Program-made: the position numbers and the translations under genes | The notes under the pieces: generated by a model | What the model was told of the DNA's origin: nothing | Database searches by the model: none | What the model saw: only the letters and a program-made list of their open reading frames with translations | Shown here: in pieces, positions 1 to 10,009 of the stretch | Numbering within the stretch: position 1 is the first letter of the stretch | Layout: every line of letters begins with the position of its first letter | Assembly (NCBI GenBank): GCA_014529385.2 | Contig: CM043963.1 | Span: 95,184,412 to 95,248,411 of the forward strand | DNA length: 64,000 nt | From: Adiantum capillus-veneris | Lineage: Eukaryota; Streptophyta; Polypodiopsida; Polypodiales; Pteridaceae | Direction: 5' to 3'

Positions 1-1
1 C

Positions 2-1409
2 CTCAGGGAATACGTCATCATACTCCCTCAGCCAGTCTGGTCGAAGTGAGGTATCTGATTGGTCCACCTCATTAAGTTTAACTGCATATATTTGCTGACC
101 CTTTCTTAGTCCCTTCAAGAGTCTGCTGGCCTTAACTAGAATAGCCCTAGGTCTCCCATTTTCCCCCTGAATTAAGGCTTCATTACCCAAGTTATCTGTA
201 AATGTAAAGTTTCCTTGTGCACAATGGATATGGGCCTTATTTTGCTTTAACCAATCCATCCCTAGTATCCCATCAAAGAATCCTAAGGGTAGGGTTCGGA
301 ATTGGGTAGAAGTTGGGTGTCCCCCTAAATCGAAGTCAATTTTGCCTACAGAGCGTTGAGATACTACCTCCTTGCCGTTTGCTAACTCGACAACTAGCTT
401 ACTTGACGGATACTTATCTAGCTTAAGCTTTCTCATGCATCTGGGTGAAAGAAATGAAAGAGTACTGCCACAATCTATAAGGAAGTTAACTTGTTCACCT
501 CTGAGAGATCCTGGCGTATGAATGACTGCGTATTGCTCGCAACCATTGGGATTGTCAATTGTAGCATGTAGGGTTGCTCTCTCCACTGCTTCATCACCCA
601 CAGTTGGTTGAACTACTGCGGCATTCACTCTGGCGATAGCTCCACGCCCTCGCCCTCTGTTCATTCTTCCGCGTCCTCCTCTTCCATTAGCTTGGCCATG
701 CCCACGGGTATTCAAGGGTATGGCATTGGCGTTGGTTGCATGAATGTTCCTGGGGCAATTGGATCTGTAGTGTCCATGCTCGCCGCAACCATAGCATCGA
801 ACATCAGGGAACTCCATGGTGGTAGTGGTAGCCACAATAGGGCGCTGGTTATAGGTTTGGTTGGCTGGTCTGTTGTCCCAAGAAGTGTTCCTTGCCCTCT
901 TTGCCCAATGATTCCTCCTATTCTGATTAGCCTTTTGTACTTCGAGAGCTAGAGGTTTAGCCCTCAACAAGGCATCCTGTAGAGTTGATGGCCTGAGAGC
1001 CTCCAGCCGAGTGTTCAAGGGATCGATTAGTCCTTGACAAAACCTTGCCACCTGTTGTTCCAAGGTCATCTTAGGAGAATATCTCCGAAGAGTGACAAAC
1101 CTTGCATAGTATTCTTCGACCGTTGAATTCAGCTGCCGAAGTGAAAAGAACTCATTCATTCTCAAGGTCCTATAGGCAGGTGGTAAATAATGTCCCATTA
1201 TCGCAGCTTTGATGTCTTCCCAAGATTGGGAAGATCCTTTAATGTCCAGGTCTCTGCAATGTTGCTTCCACCATATCTTGGCATCGCCAGTCAAGCGGAA
1301 CATCGCAAGCATGGTCTGATTTACGGGTTGGGTTCCCGCAGCTTCGAAGTAATCGTCCATGGCTTCCATCCATACTTCCGCATCTCTCTCCACATTTGCC
1401 CCCTTGCCC
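2..1409 (-). CDS. Ty3/gypsy gag-protease polyprotein, partial (runs off the left edge)
   Basis: The minus strand is open from 1409 to the left edge without a stop. Reading inward it shows a retrotransposon Gag core (1060-1380, with FRLTGDAKIWW and VARFCQGLIDP), an Arg/Gly-rich linker, a CCHC zinc knuckle at about 745-800 (CYGCGEHGHYRSNC), a second Gly/Arg-rich stretch at 600-720, and a pepsin-like protease with the catalytic DCGST at about 460-477 and ILGMDWL at 250-275. It ends with YDDVFPE, which in this family starts the reverse transcriptase. Gag packages the RNA and the protease matures the polyprotein. DCG instead of DSG/DTG is a mild oddity. The upstream Gag residues lie beyond the TIR element at 1414-2752, so gag is disrupted although this part has no internal stop. 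Family assignment is firm; activity is unlikely. Confidence 0.93.
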
Positions 1410-1413
1410 TTAA

Positions 1414-2752
1414 CACTAGGTTGATAATGGGACACTTTTATGTCCTGGGACACTTTTATGTCCCGTTAAGTGACCATTTTCCTTGAATTATGTCAAGAGT
1501 TTCAAAATGGATTTTGAGGTGCTATCTATCTAGAAAGTTGTCTCATGAGCTGAAAAAAACTCGACATTTTTTTGGAATATCAATTCCATCTTTAACCTTG
1601 TCCTTGCACAACATTTCACAACCTAAACTGTGTGAAAAAACGGGTCCTGTTTTTGGCTTTTTTAAACTTTTTGCAACTATACCACTCTAGAATTCATGTT
1701 TGTGAGGTCTATAATGCTAGAGAACTATCTTTAGTAGTCCTCAACATGTCCTGATGCTTCTAGGGAGAAATAAATGTTAAAGTTGTAAGTTATGACCAAA
1801 TTACAAAAATTGTCAACTCCTGTTTTTTAGCCAATTTTAGCTCTTCTATGATTTTTTTGGTGACTTTCATGATATCCAAATGCAGTTTTGCTTTTCTATG
1901 TCGCATATTGTAACACAAAGCTAATATTCCTTGAGTTTTGGGGCACCTAATACCCTATTTTTCATAGTAGACAACGATGGTTGATTTTTTCAATTATAGA
2001 AGAAAACAAAACATTCTAGTATATCAAGTATAGCTTTTTCAATATTGTTAGTTTCTTGTGACAACTACATGCATTTTGTAGGTAGTAACCATATCTAGTC
2101 ATAAGGATCAAATTTGGCTAGATATTGAATAGTTTCTATGGGATTCTACAACTCATAATGTTGAACCCAGTTTTTTCATGTTTGCTGTATTTAGCACTTC
2201 ATCTTTGTCCCCAAGATTCCCCTTGGTAAGAGATGTATTATTATTTTTACATGCTCCATGGCTCCTTACGAACATAAAGGGCAATAGAGAACTAAGAAAA
2301 CATGCATATATTATTTGTATTGAGCGTGGCTATAGAAACTTTGATGATAGGTTTGCAGAATGGTAAAAATTCAACTTTTTTGTACCTATTTATTTTGGCA
2401 AAACAAAAAATAGTGAGTGAGAAGCAATCATATGTTCTTATCACCAACCCATTGAAGTTAACTAGGGAGTTTATATCAAGTCCTACAAAAATCCCTAATC
2501 TTATTTTTATGCAACAAAACGTAAGAAATGACTGTTTTGATGAAAATGCACTGGTCCATCAACTTTGGACGCTTTGTGTGACCAAAAGATGATAAATTTT
2601 ACAAGTTTCTTATTTTTTCCATGTATAGTAGGCCTTGAACTATAACCACATGAAAGGATTTTACAAAATGAGTGGATGTACTATGGTTTTGGAGGTTTTT
2701 TTCAAAACCCTGAAAGGACACTTTTATGTCCTGTTAGGTTACCAACCTAGTG
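1414..2752. mobile_element. TIR DNA transposon, TTAA-flanked, copy 1
   Basis: This 1339-bp element has inverted ends (CACTAGGTTG at the left, CAACCTAGTG at the right) and is bracketed by TTAA at 1410-1413 and 2753-2756. Just inside both ends are copies of GGACACTTTTATGTCC, some tandem, which look like subterminal transposase sites. No ORF above about 100 residues is present, so it is non-autonomous. It is inverted relative to copies at 53,782 and 58,171, which are very similar along most of their length. It interrupts gypsy gag. The TTAA target suggests a piggyBac or Sola3 type; the CACTA-like first bases are probably coincidental because CACTA elements make 3-bp duplications. Confidence 0.85.
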
Positions 2753-2756
2753 TTAA

Positions 2757-2829
2757 AGATCGGAGGTTGGGCTTGTTTGAGGAGAAGCTTCTTCTCTTGC
2801 GCTGCCGAGTACAGAGCAACAGGCGGTGC
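2757..2829 (-). pseudogene. N-terminal stub of the same gypsy gag
   Basis: This stretch reads open on the minus strand in the frame that joins the gag at 1409 once the TIR element and one TTAA copy are discounted. It ends upstream at an in-frame TAG at 2830-2832. No ATG is present, so the true start is lost, spliced or in another frame. The gag continuity across the insertion is the main evidence for the TTAA duplication. The region 2833-3046 has no long ORF and is AT-rich, with AATAAA-like words. Confidence 0.6.
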
Positions 2830-3046
2830 CTACATGGGTTATACAAAATTCTTGATACCATTACTTGATTTTCAAGATAGACACGAGACTTTAATAAAAT
2901 TCAAAATTCCACTTTATCAAGAGATAGAGATTCAGAGACAAAAAGCACTTTATTGATGGAAATTTATTACAATCAAAACTCCTCAAGGTTTAGAATGACT
3001 GATGACCGCTTATTACATGGCTTTATGGATTGCGTATAACATACGC

Positions 3047-3562
3047 CTAGGAAATGGTATTGACATGATGAACTACTTCATTCGTGTAATAGTTCTTATA
3101 CACATTCTTGAGGGGATAATAAACTAAGATATCGGGCCGGAGTTCCGCTTTCAGTAATCCAAAGGTTTTGAATCGGTTTGCTGGAATCACATTGGTGACC
3201 TTCTCCAAGAGCCAGTCGTTGATGGTTTGGTTGGAGTTGCCCGAAACAGTCTGGTCCAATCGTGTGGGCACCAAGTAGAATATCTCTATCACTCTCACCT
3301 CTTCTCCCCAACGTATCTTCTTCAAGTCGGTAGCCAGGAACCCTAGCTTCCGAGCATTGATGTAGTAAACCCCTCCTGGAAATGTCCAATCAAGTTCCCA
3401 TCCTTTGTCAATGCGAGTGGAGTGTGGCGTATAAGCCTTCAACAGTATCTCCATGACATCTCGCCCGAACCGGTAAACAGGGGATCTTCGAGCTTGCTCA
3501 TAAATAAGCTCAAACACTTGGAACTTCCGATATTCGAGCACAGGGTCGTCCTGCAACACCAA
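3047..3562 (-). CDS. Unknown 171-residue ORF downstream of a gypsy primer-binding site
   Basis: The ORF starts about 90 bases inside the primer-binding site, in the place where gag normally begins, and in the element's sense direction. It is rich in aromatic and charged residues, with WTFPGGVYYINARKLGF near the middle and PDILVYYPLKN near the end. I see no zinc knuckle, signal peptide or membrane span, and I do not recognise the family. The true gag lies further downstream after about 220 bases of AT-rich DNA. It may be an extra 5' ORF, a captured host exon, or the remains of an older element. Absence of internal stops over 171 codons makes chance unlikely but not impossible. Confidence 0.5.
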   Translation of the reverse strand: MVLQDDPVLEYRKFQVFELIYEQARRSPVYRFGRDVMEILLKAYTPHSTRIDKGWELDWTFPGGVYYINARKLGFLATDLKKIRWGEEVRVIEIFYLVPTRLDQTVSGNSNQTINDWLLEKVTNVIPANRFKTFGLLKAELRPDILVYYPLKNVYKNYYTNEVVHHVNTIS

Positions 3563-3649
3563 TGCAAGGAATTCGGATCAACTACCTATATACTTTCAGT
3601 TCCTTTTAAATGTTCAAACAATACGACTTTATTTTCCCAGCCTAACCTA

Positions 3650-3662
3650 GGCTCCGATACCA
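3650..3662 (-). other. Primer-binding site, initiator tRNA-Met type
   Basis: The minus strand reads TGGTATCGGAGCC two bases after the LTR end at 3665. This is one base from the usual plant TGGTATCAGAGCC complement of initiator tRNA-Met. It fixes the minus orientation of the element and makes 3665-6451 the 5' LTR. Confidence 0.85.
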
Positions 3663-4330
3663 GGTGTGAGGTCCCCACCCCGTCGTATCAAACAACGGAT
3701 CTGATGGTAAACCTGGTGGCCACTAGATCTATAGCGGAAGCAAACAAAATGGTTCAGGGTTCAACTAGCGGACGATCTCTCATCACAAAGTGAGTCGAGT
3801 TCGAGCCTACTAGCAACGAGATCTAGCTCCACCTCGCAGGGGAAGCGTACTTAACTATCTAGTGATCCTAAGACCCACCTTACAAGAGGAGAGAAAACCC
3901 GAGTGCCTTTTTCCCCATGTTTCAGAGGCACGTACTCTCGAGGATTCGCCGCTCTAGGGGCAATGAGTAATACCAATATCGAGTAAGCACTATGGGGACA
4001 GAGAGTTCCCGACCAATCGGGACCACCCATCTCATAGGCATTGGCAACCCGAGCCAAGCCCCCACTTTCCACCCCCACACTCACACTTCCTCGTGTGACC
4101 TAATTACTACCACAAGGTTGTTCAACATAGATATTCCTTGTTTAATTCCGAATCACATGGTTCGTTAAAACAGCCCTTCAACCAGTATTGCAAACAACAC
4201 CAAGACAGAATTCTAGTAAAAATTCTACTCAAACTTATTCATAAACGTTCCAATGTTCTGGAGGTACAACATCCCCCCTCCAGCGAGAGTTCACTCCTCC
4301 CGTTGTCGCCTAGCTGCCCATACAACTAGG

Positions 4331-4456
4331 TATGTCCACCACATAGAAAGCACGTCATGGACACTCTCATCGCATAGAAAGCAAGACGTGGGTTCCCACC
4401 GCATAGAAAGCAAGTCGTGGGTATCCATTGCATAGAAAGCAAGACGTGGATTCAAG
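4331..4456. repeat. Degenerate tandem repeat inside the gypsy LTR
   Basis: Four units of about 30 bp share a core GCATAGAAAGCAAGWCGTGG, with slightly different spacers. It lies in the probable transcribed part of the LTR. Confidence 0.8.
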
Positions 4457-5709
4457 AGCCCTAACGAGGAACTCTGCCCCCTGTGATCAATAGGGGGGTC
4501 AGGATTGATTCAACATTGCAAATAAAATGACCATGTCGAGCTAAAGTTTCCCTAGCAAACATTCTTTCCTCTTGCAAAGAGCATACCTATCAATCATTTC
4601 TTTCCTACTTTATACTTAAATGTACTATGCATTCAATGCCGAGGTTTCTGTCGGATTTCTCCAACATGTTCGGGGATATGTTCATTCCTAGTTAATCGTA
4701 TGCAATGTTAATTAAACAACTTGAATAGAAATTGGGACCTACCTCTTCCATTTCTTCGTCAATAGCCCGTGAGATGGCCGGTATTTGCTCGTCCATGGGA
4801 GCCTTCCCCATCCCGTTGACATTGCTCGTTCCTGCTTCGCAATCATGGGCACCACCGAAGCGCGTCCTCTTAACCGGGGCCATTTCTCACTACTTTAAAT
4901 GATTAGCTTGGAGAAAGAGCTAAGGTTCACAAGCATCATAACAGTCCAATGGGTAGATTAGTGACATCAGTTAATCCCTCCTATATGAGAGTCTAGATTT
5001 CTTTCATAAAGCAATCATTAAGGATGGCACATAATCCTATGGGAACCGGCTCTAAGATAACTATTCGGCTTACATGATCAAGAATAATTAGGATTTCACT
5101 ATTGGAATTACCAGAGAATTGGATTAAGTATGATTAAACTATTTCCTAGCAATTAGATGATGCAGATTTACCCTATACATATGTGTGAGGAAAAACCAAT
5201 TCTTAGAGACTTATTGACGGATTAATTTCTCATTAATTACGTCTTAATGCATAAGAGAAATGAATTCAATTAAGCTACAATGTTAATGAGTGATTACAAT
5301 AGTGATTCTCTTCAATCTGCACAAATACTAGCTTACCGATTAATTACTATGCTATCTAGAGAGAGAAGATTCTGATAATTATGCTCTAATCATTAATTGA
5401 GAGTAAAGAATGGCTGATAATTCAGCTATGGAATGATCATTACATAATAGAGTACGAATAAGGAGAATTTAGAGAGTAGTCATAGAGATTTTCGACTAGG
5501 AATAAGCATAATAGACAAGGAATTTAGATGGTAGAGAAAAAGATTTACAGGTGGCATTAATTAAACTGTCGTTACCGTGATTAAGAGCTGGTAATCTTCT
5601 CGATTTTCTGATCTAATCGAGCTTCTTGAGATGAAAATTCGGCAGCAACTCCCTCCTAGCTTCTTCTTCAATAGGTGTGTGATTCGACAGCACCTCCCCA
5701 ATGTACGTG

Positions 5710-5745
5710 GGTGTGTGTGTATGCACTGTGTGTGTGTGTGATCAT

Positions 5746-5786
<41 letters not shown>
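5710..5786. repeat. (TG)n microsatellite
   Basis: An interrupted TG repeat of roughly 75 bp lies just downstream, in the minus sense, of the LTR TATA-like box. Confidence 0.95.
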
Positions 5787-5789
<3 letters not shown>

Positions 5790-5794
5790 AGGTC

Positions 5795-5802
5795 TTTAAA
5801 TA
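5795..5802 (-). promoter_or_regulatory. TATA-like box in the gypsy LTR
   Basis: The minus strand shows CCTATTTAAAGACC, a fair plant TATA box in the element's sense direction. If used, U3 would be about 650 bp and the rest of the LTR would be R-U5. No experimental support is visible. Confidence 0.35.
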
Positions 5803-6496
5803 GGCTCCTACAGGCTGAAAATCGATCTGGGTTGCTAAATGCATCTGGGAGCTTCTCCAGTTAAGCATGGCAAGTCCAGTTCTCTGCCCACCAAGTGTCA
5901 GGTTGGCTTGGTTAACTGGTTCTGAGACTGAGTTGCAGGCTTGGCAGCTTTCCCAAGACTCCCACAAAGCAAGAGGGCACCCCCTAGCTACTAAAGCTGA
6001 TATGGAGTGGCCTGGGACCTGTTCCCACACAGTCCCGGGCCCCCGGTGCCTCCCCGGACAATTTTTAGGAAATTTGGTTCTAGGCTAAAACGGGTCATAC
6101 GAATCGGATTTTGAGGCCGTAAATTGCTATACTAAGCTCTAACTAAGACGTACTAGCCCGAGTACCTGCCATATTTAGCAGTCCCCCGGGTCCAAAAATG
6201 CATTTTTCCAAATTTGGTGTACGGGAGAAAATTTTCGAGACGATCAAGACTGGACGGGTCGGGTGACCAAAAACTTACTATTTTTGGAAATTTTTCACAA
6301 AAATTATTTTAATTCACATTTTGAAGCTTTATAACATTCTAAACATCATGGCACTGACAGAATCTGGAAAACTGCTAAAAATAGTAACTTATTCCATTGT
6401 ATTCATTTCGTGGTACAAGGGTGCTCTTGTGATCGGGTCAGAGACCTTACAATCATCAGCATTCACTGCAGCTCATTACCCTGAATAGGCGACTGA

Positions 6497-7667
6497 GACA
6501 TCAACAAGCCTCCATCACCAGACAGTATCTGGAGGATGATGATCTCTTTGACTGACTTGGAAAGATTTCAAAGGCTATATGTGGGAGCCAGGGAAATGGT
6601 AGAACATTGGAAATCAGCAACTTTCCATGATAAAGAAGCTTGCCGACTACCTGCGCATCCCAGTACCGTCCAGCTGTTGGAACGAGTTCCTAAATGTATA
6701 CTCAATGCTAATGATAGAGTGGCAAACCCACACTGGCAAAGGCAGTCTACTGCAGATATTCGCTCCCTAGCCCTAGAACTGGAACTTCTGCTAGGTAACA
6801 AACCAACTTACCGCTGTATGAAGGATGTCAGGGTACAACTCAAGGAAGTTTTGGTGCAAATGCAAACTGCCAAAGGTGTTTTGGATCAGAGAGTCAAATC
6901 CATTCTTTAGGACCAGACATCCACTAGTAGCAGAGGACCTCAGACGCGAATGTCAGTTGGAGCACAGGCAACTGCTCTTCGAACACTGTTCCAGCTAGTG
7001 AGAATCACCAGAAAGATGATGCAGCAGGAGAACCAGGTTGTTCTCAATTTCTTAGAATTTGTGTTTGATTCTCCAGTTCTCTTGTATGCTGTTCGAGCAA
7101 GAGAAACCGAGCTGCCAAGATTCTTTCTTGCGCTGTATCCTCAACATCAAGAACAAGTTGATCGTCTCACATACTTCAAAATTACTGATGAGCTTCAGGA
7201 TTGGTATGAGCGATCAACTGTGGAATGGAAGACTTGGCAGACGTTGTTCAATGATGCTCTCCAAATCAATGACATTCAGACACTAAAAGAGGAGATGCAA
7301 AGGATTCAGCTATGTATGGGCCAATGGAAGATTCAAGTCAGAGGACTGACCAGGATTACTAATCAGTTGCTACAAATCTTCCAAATTTCCTGGAAAAGAC
7401 ATTGCAGCAAAGTCGGGTCTAGCACCACAGTACAGGGAGATGGCTGAGATTCTTTTCGAAGCTCGAGTCAAAACTTATCAACCTCTTCCAGAAGGATGGA
7501 TCCATACTGCTTCGCATTGTCATAAGTTGGCTAGAACCAGACTGAGTAAGGGCAGGCGTACACTCTATGATCCTGACACCAAAACCTATCATTCTCTCAC
7601 GCCTTATGAAGTAGAGATGAACACCGATCGGCGGGATCAACTTGAGCAGGAGGCCATTTACCACTGA
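6497..7667 (+). pseudogene. Decayed unidentified coding sequence, about 390 codons
   Basis: Three ORFs form one decayed gene. The ORFs at 6536-6910 and 6950-7447 are in the same frame and separated only by a TAG at 6908-6910 and 13 sense codons. Near 7370-7390 the frame slips into the ORF at 7440-7667; the frame upstream of that ATG is also open (KFPGKDIAAKSG...). The product would be helical and Leu/Gln/Glu-rich, like a structural or coiled-coil protein, without zinc fingers or recognisable catalytic motifs. It lies just outside the LTR at 3665-6451 and upstream of a TATA/AATAAA pair, so it could be part of another retroelement or a pararetrovirus-like relic. I do not recognise the family. 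Confidence 0.5.
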
Positions 7668-8145
7668 TTCAGAAGGAGAATGCTAGTACTGGGACTTCTT
7701 AGGCATCGTCCCAGTCAAAAGGCAAAGGCAAACGGAAGACGGTCCGATGGAAGGATACTGGGTAGTTCCATCTCAGAATTCAGTGGTGACTTTTCTTCTC
7801 AGCAGGTAGGGAGAGGTGACAGCTCTACCTTGGCCTGGTGAGAGCTCCACCTTGGACTTTTTCACTGCCTCTCGCAATCCTTGGTCCTTCTTGAACTCCT
7901 ACTCGTAATCTTTGAATGGCCATTCTATCAGTGGTCAAGCTGGCATCCCAACATCAGAACCAGACAATGGATTTTTCAGTCTAACATCAGAATCAGACAA
8001 GGGAATTTTTCAAAAAATTTGGAATCTTGCCAAAATTCAAGAAAGAAGGGAAGGATGTAGATGGTTGGATAGTCACTATGTGGGAACGTCTTCTTAGAAG
8101 ATGGGCAGCGAATCACTTAGTAATTACTACTGTAAGCCTGAAGTG

Positions 8146-8154
8146 TATAAATAG
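8146..8154 (+). promoter_or_regulatory. TATA box with downstream AATAAA, possible retroelement promoter
   Basis: TATAAATAG at 8146 is followed by a C/T-rich leader and, about 375 bp on, by AATAAA at 8525-8530. This promoter-then-polyadenylation spacing resembles the U3-R part of an LTR or a pararetroviral terminal region following the decayed ORF upstream. No matching second copy exists in the window, so the assignment is tentative. The stretch 7668-8750 holds no other convincing gene. Confidence 0.35.
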
Positions 8155-8749
8155 GGCCCATTACATTGTAATCGGGTTGGCAATTGTTACCACTTGGGTT
8201 AGCGCTTTAGCTATAATTGTACTTGAGAATCATTGGCAGTATTGTCGGCTGTACTTTCTCTCTGTAATCATATTCATTGTAATCTTGATCTGTAATCCCA
8301 ATCATGGAATATATTTTAGTTATACTGACTTCTCATCCAGTATTTTGAATCTGAATCTGAATCTAAACCTTATTTCTAGTACATCAGTGTGATTCTTATT
8401 TCAATATCCACATTTTAGTCTAGTCTTTGATTCCTGCCCAGTCTGCTTTCCGAAATCTTTCCACACTAGTAGCTGAAATCTTTCAACACTAGAACTAGCT
8501 GTCTCAAGAGATCAGCTCCAGTTCAATAAACCATGAAAGAAATCGTGACAATCTCAAAGAAGATCCTCTGCCAAAGGTGAGCAAAGATTTTCATGATCAA
8601 GCAAAGGAAATGATGGGTTTGGGCCAAGTACCATTGTAAAGCGGGATGGTAGTGGTACACAAAGGAAAAGGGTCTTGCCCGATCCAAAAACAGGTGAATC
8701 TTTCTCAACGAGATTCTTGGTAACAAGGAATGGATCAATATGCTTTACA

Positions 8750-9989
8750 AAACTTGAAGGTTTGAAGAGATGTGACAGGTAATATGGATATAATGTACAA
8801 ATAGGCATGAAAGAGAGTGGGTTGCTAGAGCATACTGAAAATGTTTTGGGTTTGTGTGAGCAAGTTTCTTTTATAGATACTATGGGTGAGCTTGATGCTA
8901 TAATGGAGTCTAGTTTGCATCTTTGAAGTGAAGTTGTGGAAGTATGCTCTATACAAATGTATCAAGTCATAGAAGCCTTTAAAGAAAACCAATGTTTCAA
9001 GCAAACAATATGCCTAGATATCTATGTTGAAACTAAATACAAGAGTGTAGCAAAGAAGGTGAAACCAGTAGCTTCACCCTTACCACCCAACAAAAGGGAA
9101 AAGATTGAGCAGGCTTCTTTGCAACCAAGTTTAAGGAATCCTAAAAAGATTGGGCATACCTTCACAAAGGAGTCTTTTTAAGAGTTTCAGATTGGTTGCA
9201 AGGAGTTTCTAACACAAGAGGAGACAAAGTGCTTCAAAGAAATTCTTTCAAAGCATGGTAAGGCTTTTGCATATGAGCCACATGAGATAGGATGTGTTGA
9301 TGCTTCTATTGTAGCTCCTATGGTAATTTTCACAATACCTCATGTGCCTTCGAATCTGCGGCCTATTCCAGTTCCAAAGGCTCATTTGCCAAAGTTAGTA
9401 GAGCTACTGAATGAGAAAATCAAAATGGGGATTTTGGAGCCTTCTTATGCTCCATACTCAAATAGGTGGTTCACAGTTCCAAAGAAGAATGGTGCTCTAC
9501 ACTTTATCCAAGATATGCAGCCAGTGAACAAGGTGACAATTAGAAATGTAGGTACTGGACCGATCATGGATGAGTAGAGACTTGACAACCATGAGGACAC
9601 CTTTGGGTTTGGTAAGAATGTGTACCTTGCCATAGGAAGCAACCAACTCGGTTGCACATATGATGAATGGGATGAATAAGGTCTTACGTGACTTTATTCC
9701 TTAAATCACAATGCCTTTCATTGATGATTTTCCTATCAAAGGATGTGAAGAAAGTGAGAAAGATGAAGCTTTGGATCTCAAGGGATGTCGCAAGTTTATG
9801 GTATTTCACATAAATGATTGTAATAAAATTTTGTCTAGGTTAAAAGAAGTGAATCTTACATTGTTAGGGAAAAAGTATATGTTTGTTGTCAATGAAGTGC
9901 TCATTGTGGGGCACATGTCCGGGCCATATGGTAGGAAACCTTGTCCAACAAAGGTAGATGCCATCCAAAGAACTAGAGTGCATGGTTAG
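8750..9989 (+). pseudogene. Ty3/gypsy pol relic: pre-RT region and reverse transcriptase
   Basis: The reading shows a pre-RT segment (KKVKPVASPLPPNKREKIEQ, 9060-9110), then the RT fingers (PVPKAHLPKLVELLNEKIKM, about 9368-9427; PYSNRWFTVPKKNGALHFIQD) and, after a gap, the active-site region as MPFIDDFPIKG at 9710-9740. Stops (for example at 9179 and 9575) and frame changes break the frame. The segment that normally holds the first catalytic Asp (YSGYDQ-type) is missing between about 9575 and 9590, so RT could not work. The relic stops at about 9989 and resumes at 14,398 beyond the PPR block. Its 3' edge at 16,555 matches the pol-less element at 50,726-61,322. Confidence 0.88.
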
Positions 9990-10009
9990 CTGCATTCGTA
10001 TGAATTAAG

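Larger units (their letters stand above)
3665..6451 (-). mobile_element. 5' LTR of the Ty3/gypsy element (about 2.8 kb)
   Basis: Read on the minus strand, the LTR begins TGTAAGGTCTCTGACCC at 6451 and ends GGTGGGGACCTCACA at 3665, an imperfect inverted repeat with TG...CA edges. The primer site follows two bases inside. The partner LTR would lie left of the window, so its identity and target duplication cannot be checked. The LTR contains a degenerate tandem repeat at 4331-4456, a TG repeat at 5710-5786 and a minus-strand TATTTAAA at 5795-5802 that could be the promoter. The rest (4457-5640 and 5830-6420) shows no coding sequence; ORFs there are short and compositionally unconvincing. Confidence 0.8.

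Noticed and set aside
2302..2592. A conserved 96-codon gene in the TTAA element
   Set aside because: Copies 1 and 2 share it, but their overall DNA is just as similar, and copy 3 opens a different frame instead. It is probably non-coding.
1410..2756. Reading the TIR family as CACTA elements because the ends start CACTAG and finish CTAGTG
   Set aside because: The flanks are TTAA at both ends in all three copies, whereas the 3-bp flanks needed for CACTA (TAA left, TTA right) do not match. There are also no CACTA-type subterminal repeats.
5668..6088. ORFs on both strands in the gypsy LTR
   Set aside because: They overlap the TG repeat or each other in opposite directions and have low-complexity or unconvincing composition.
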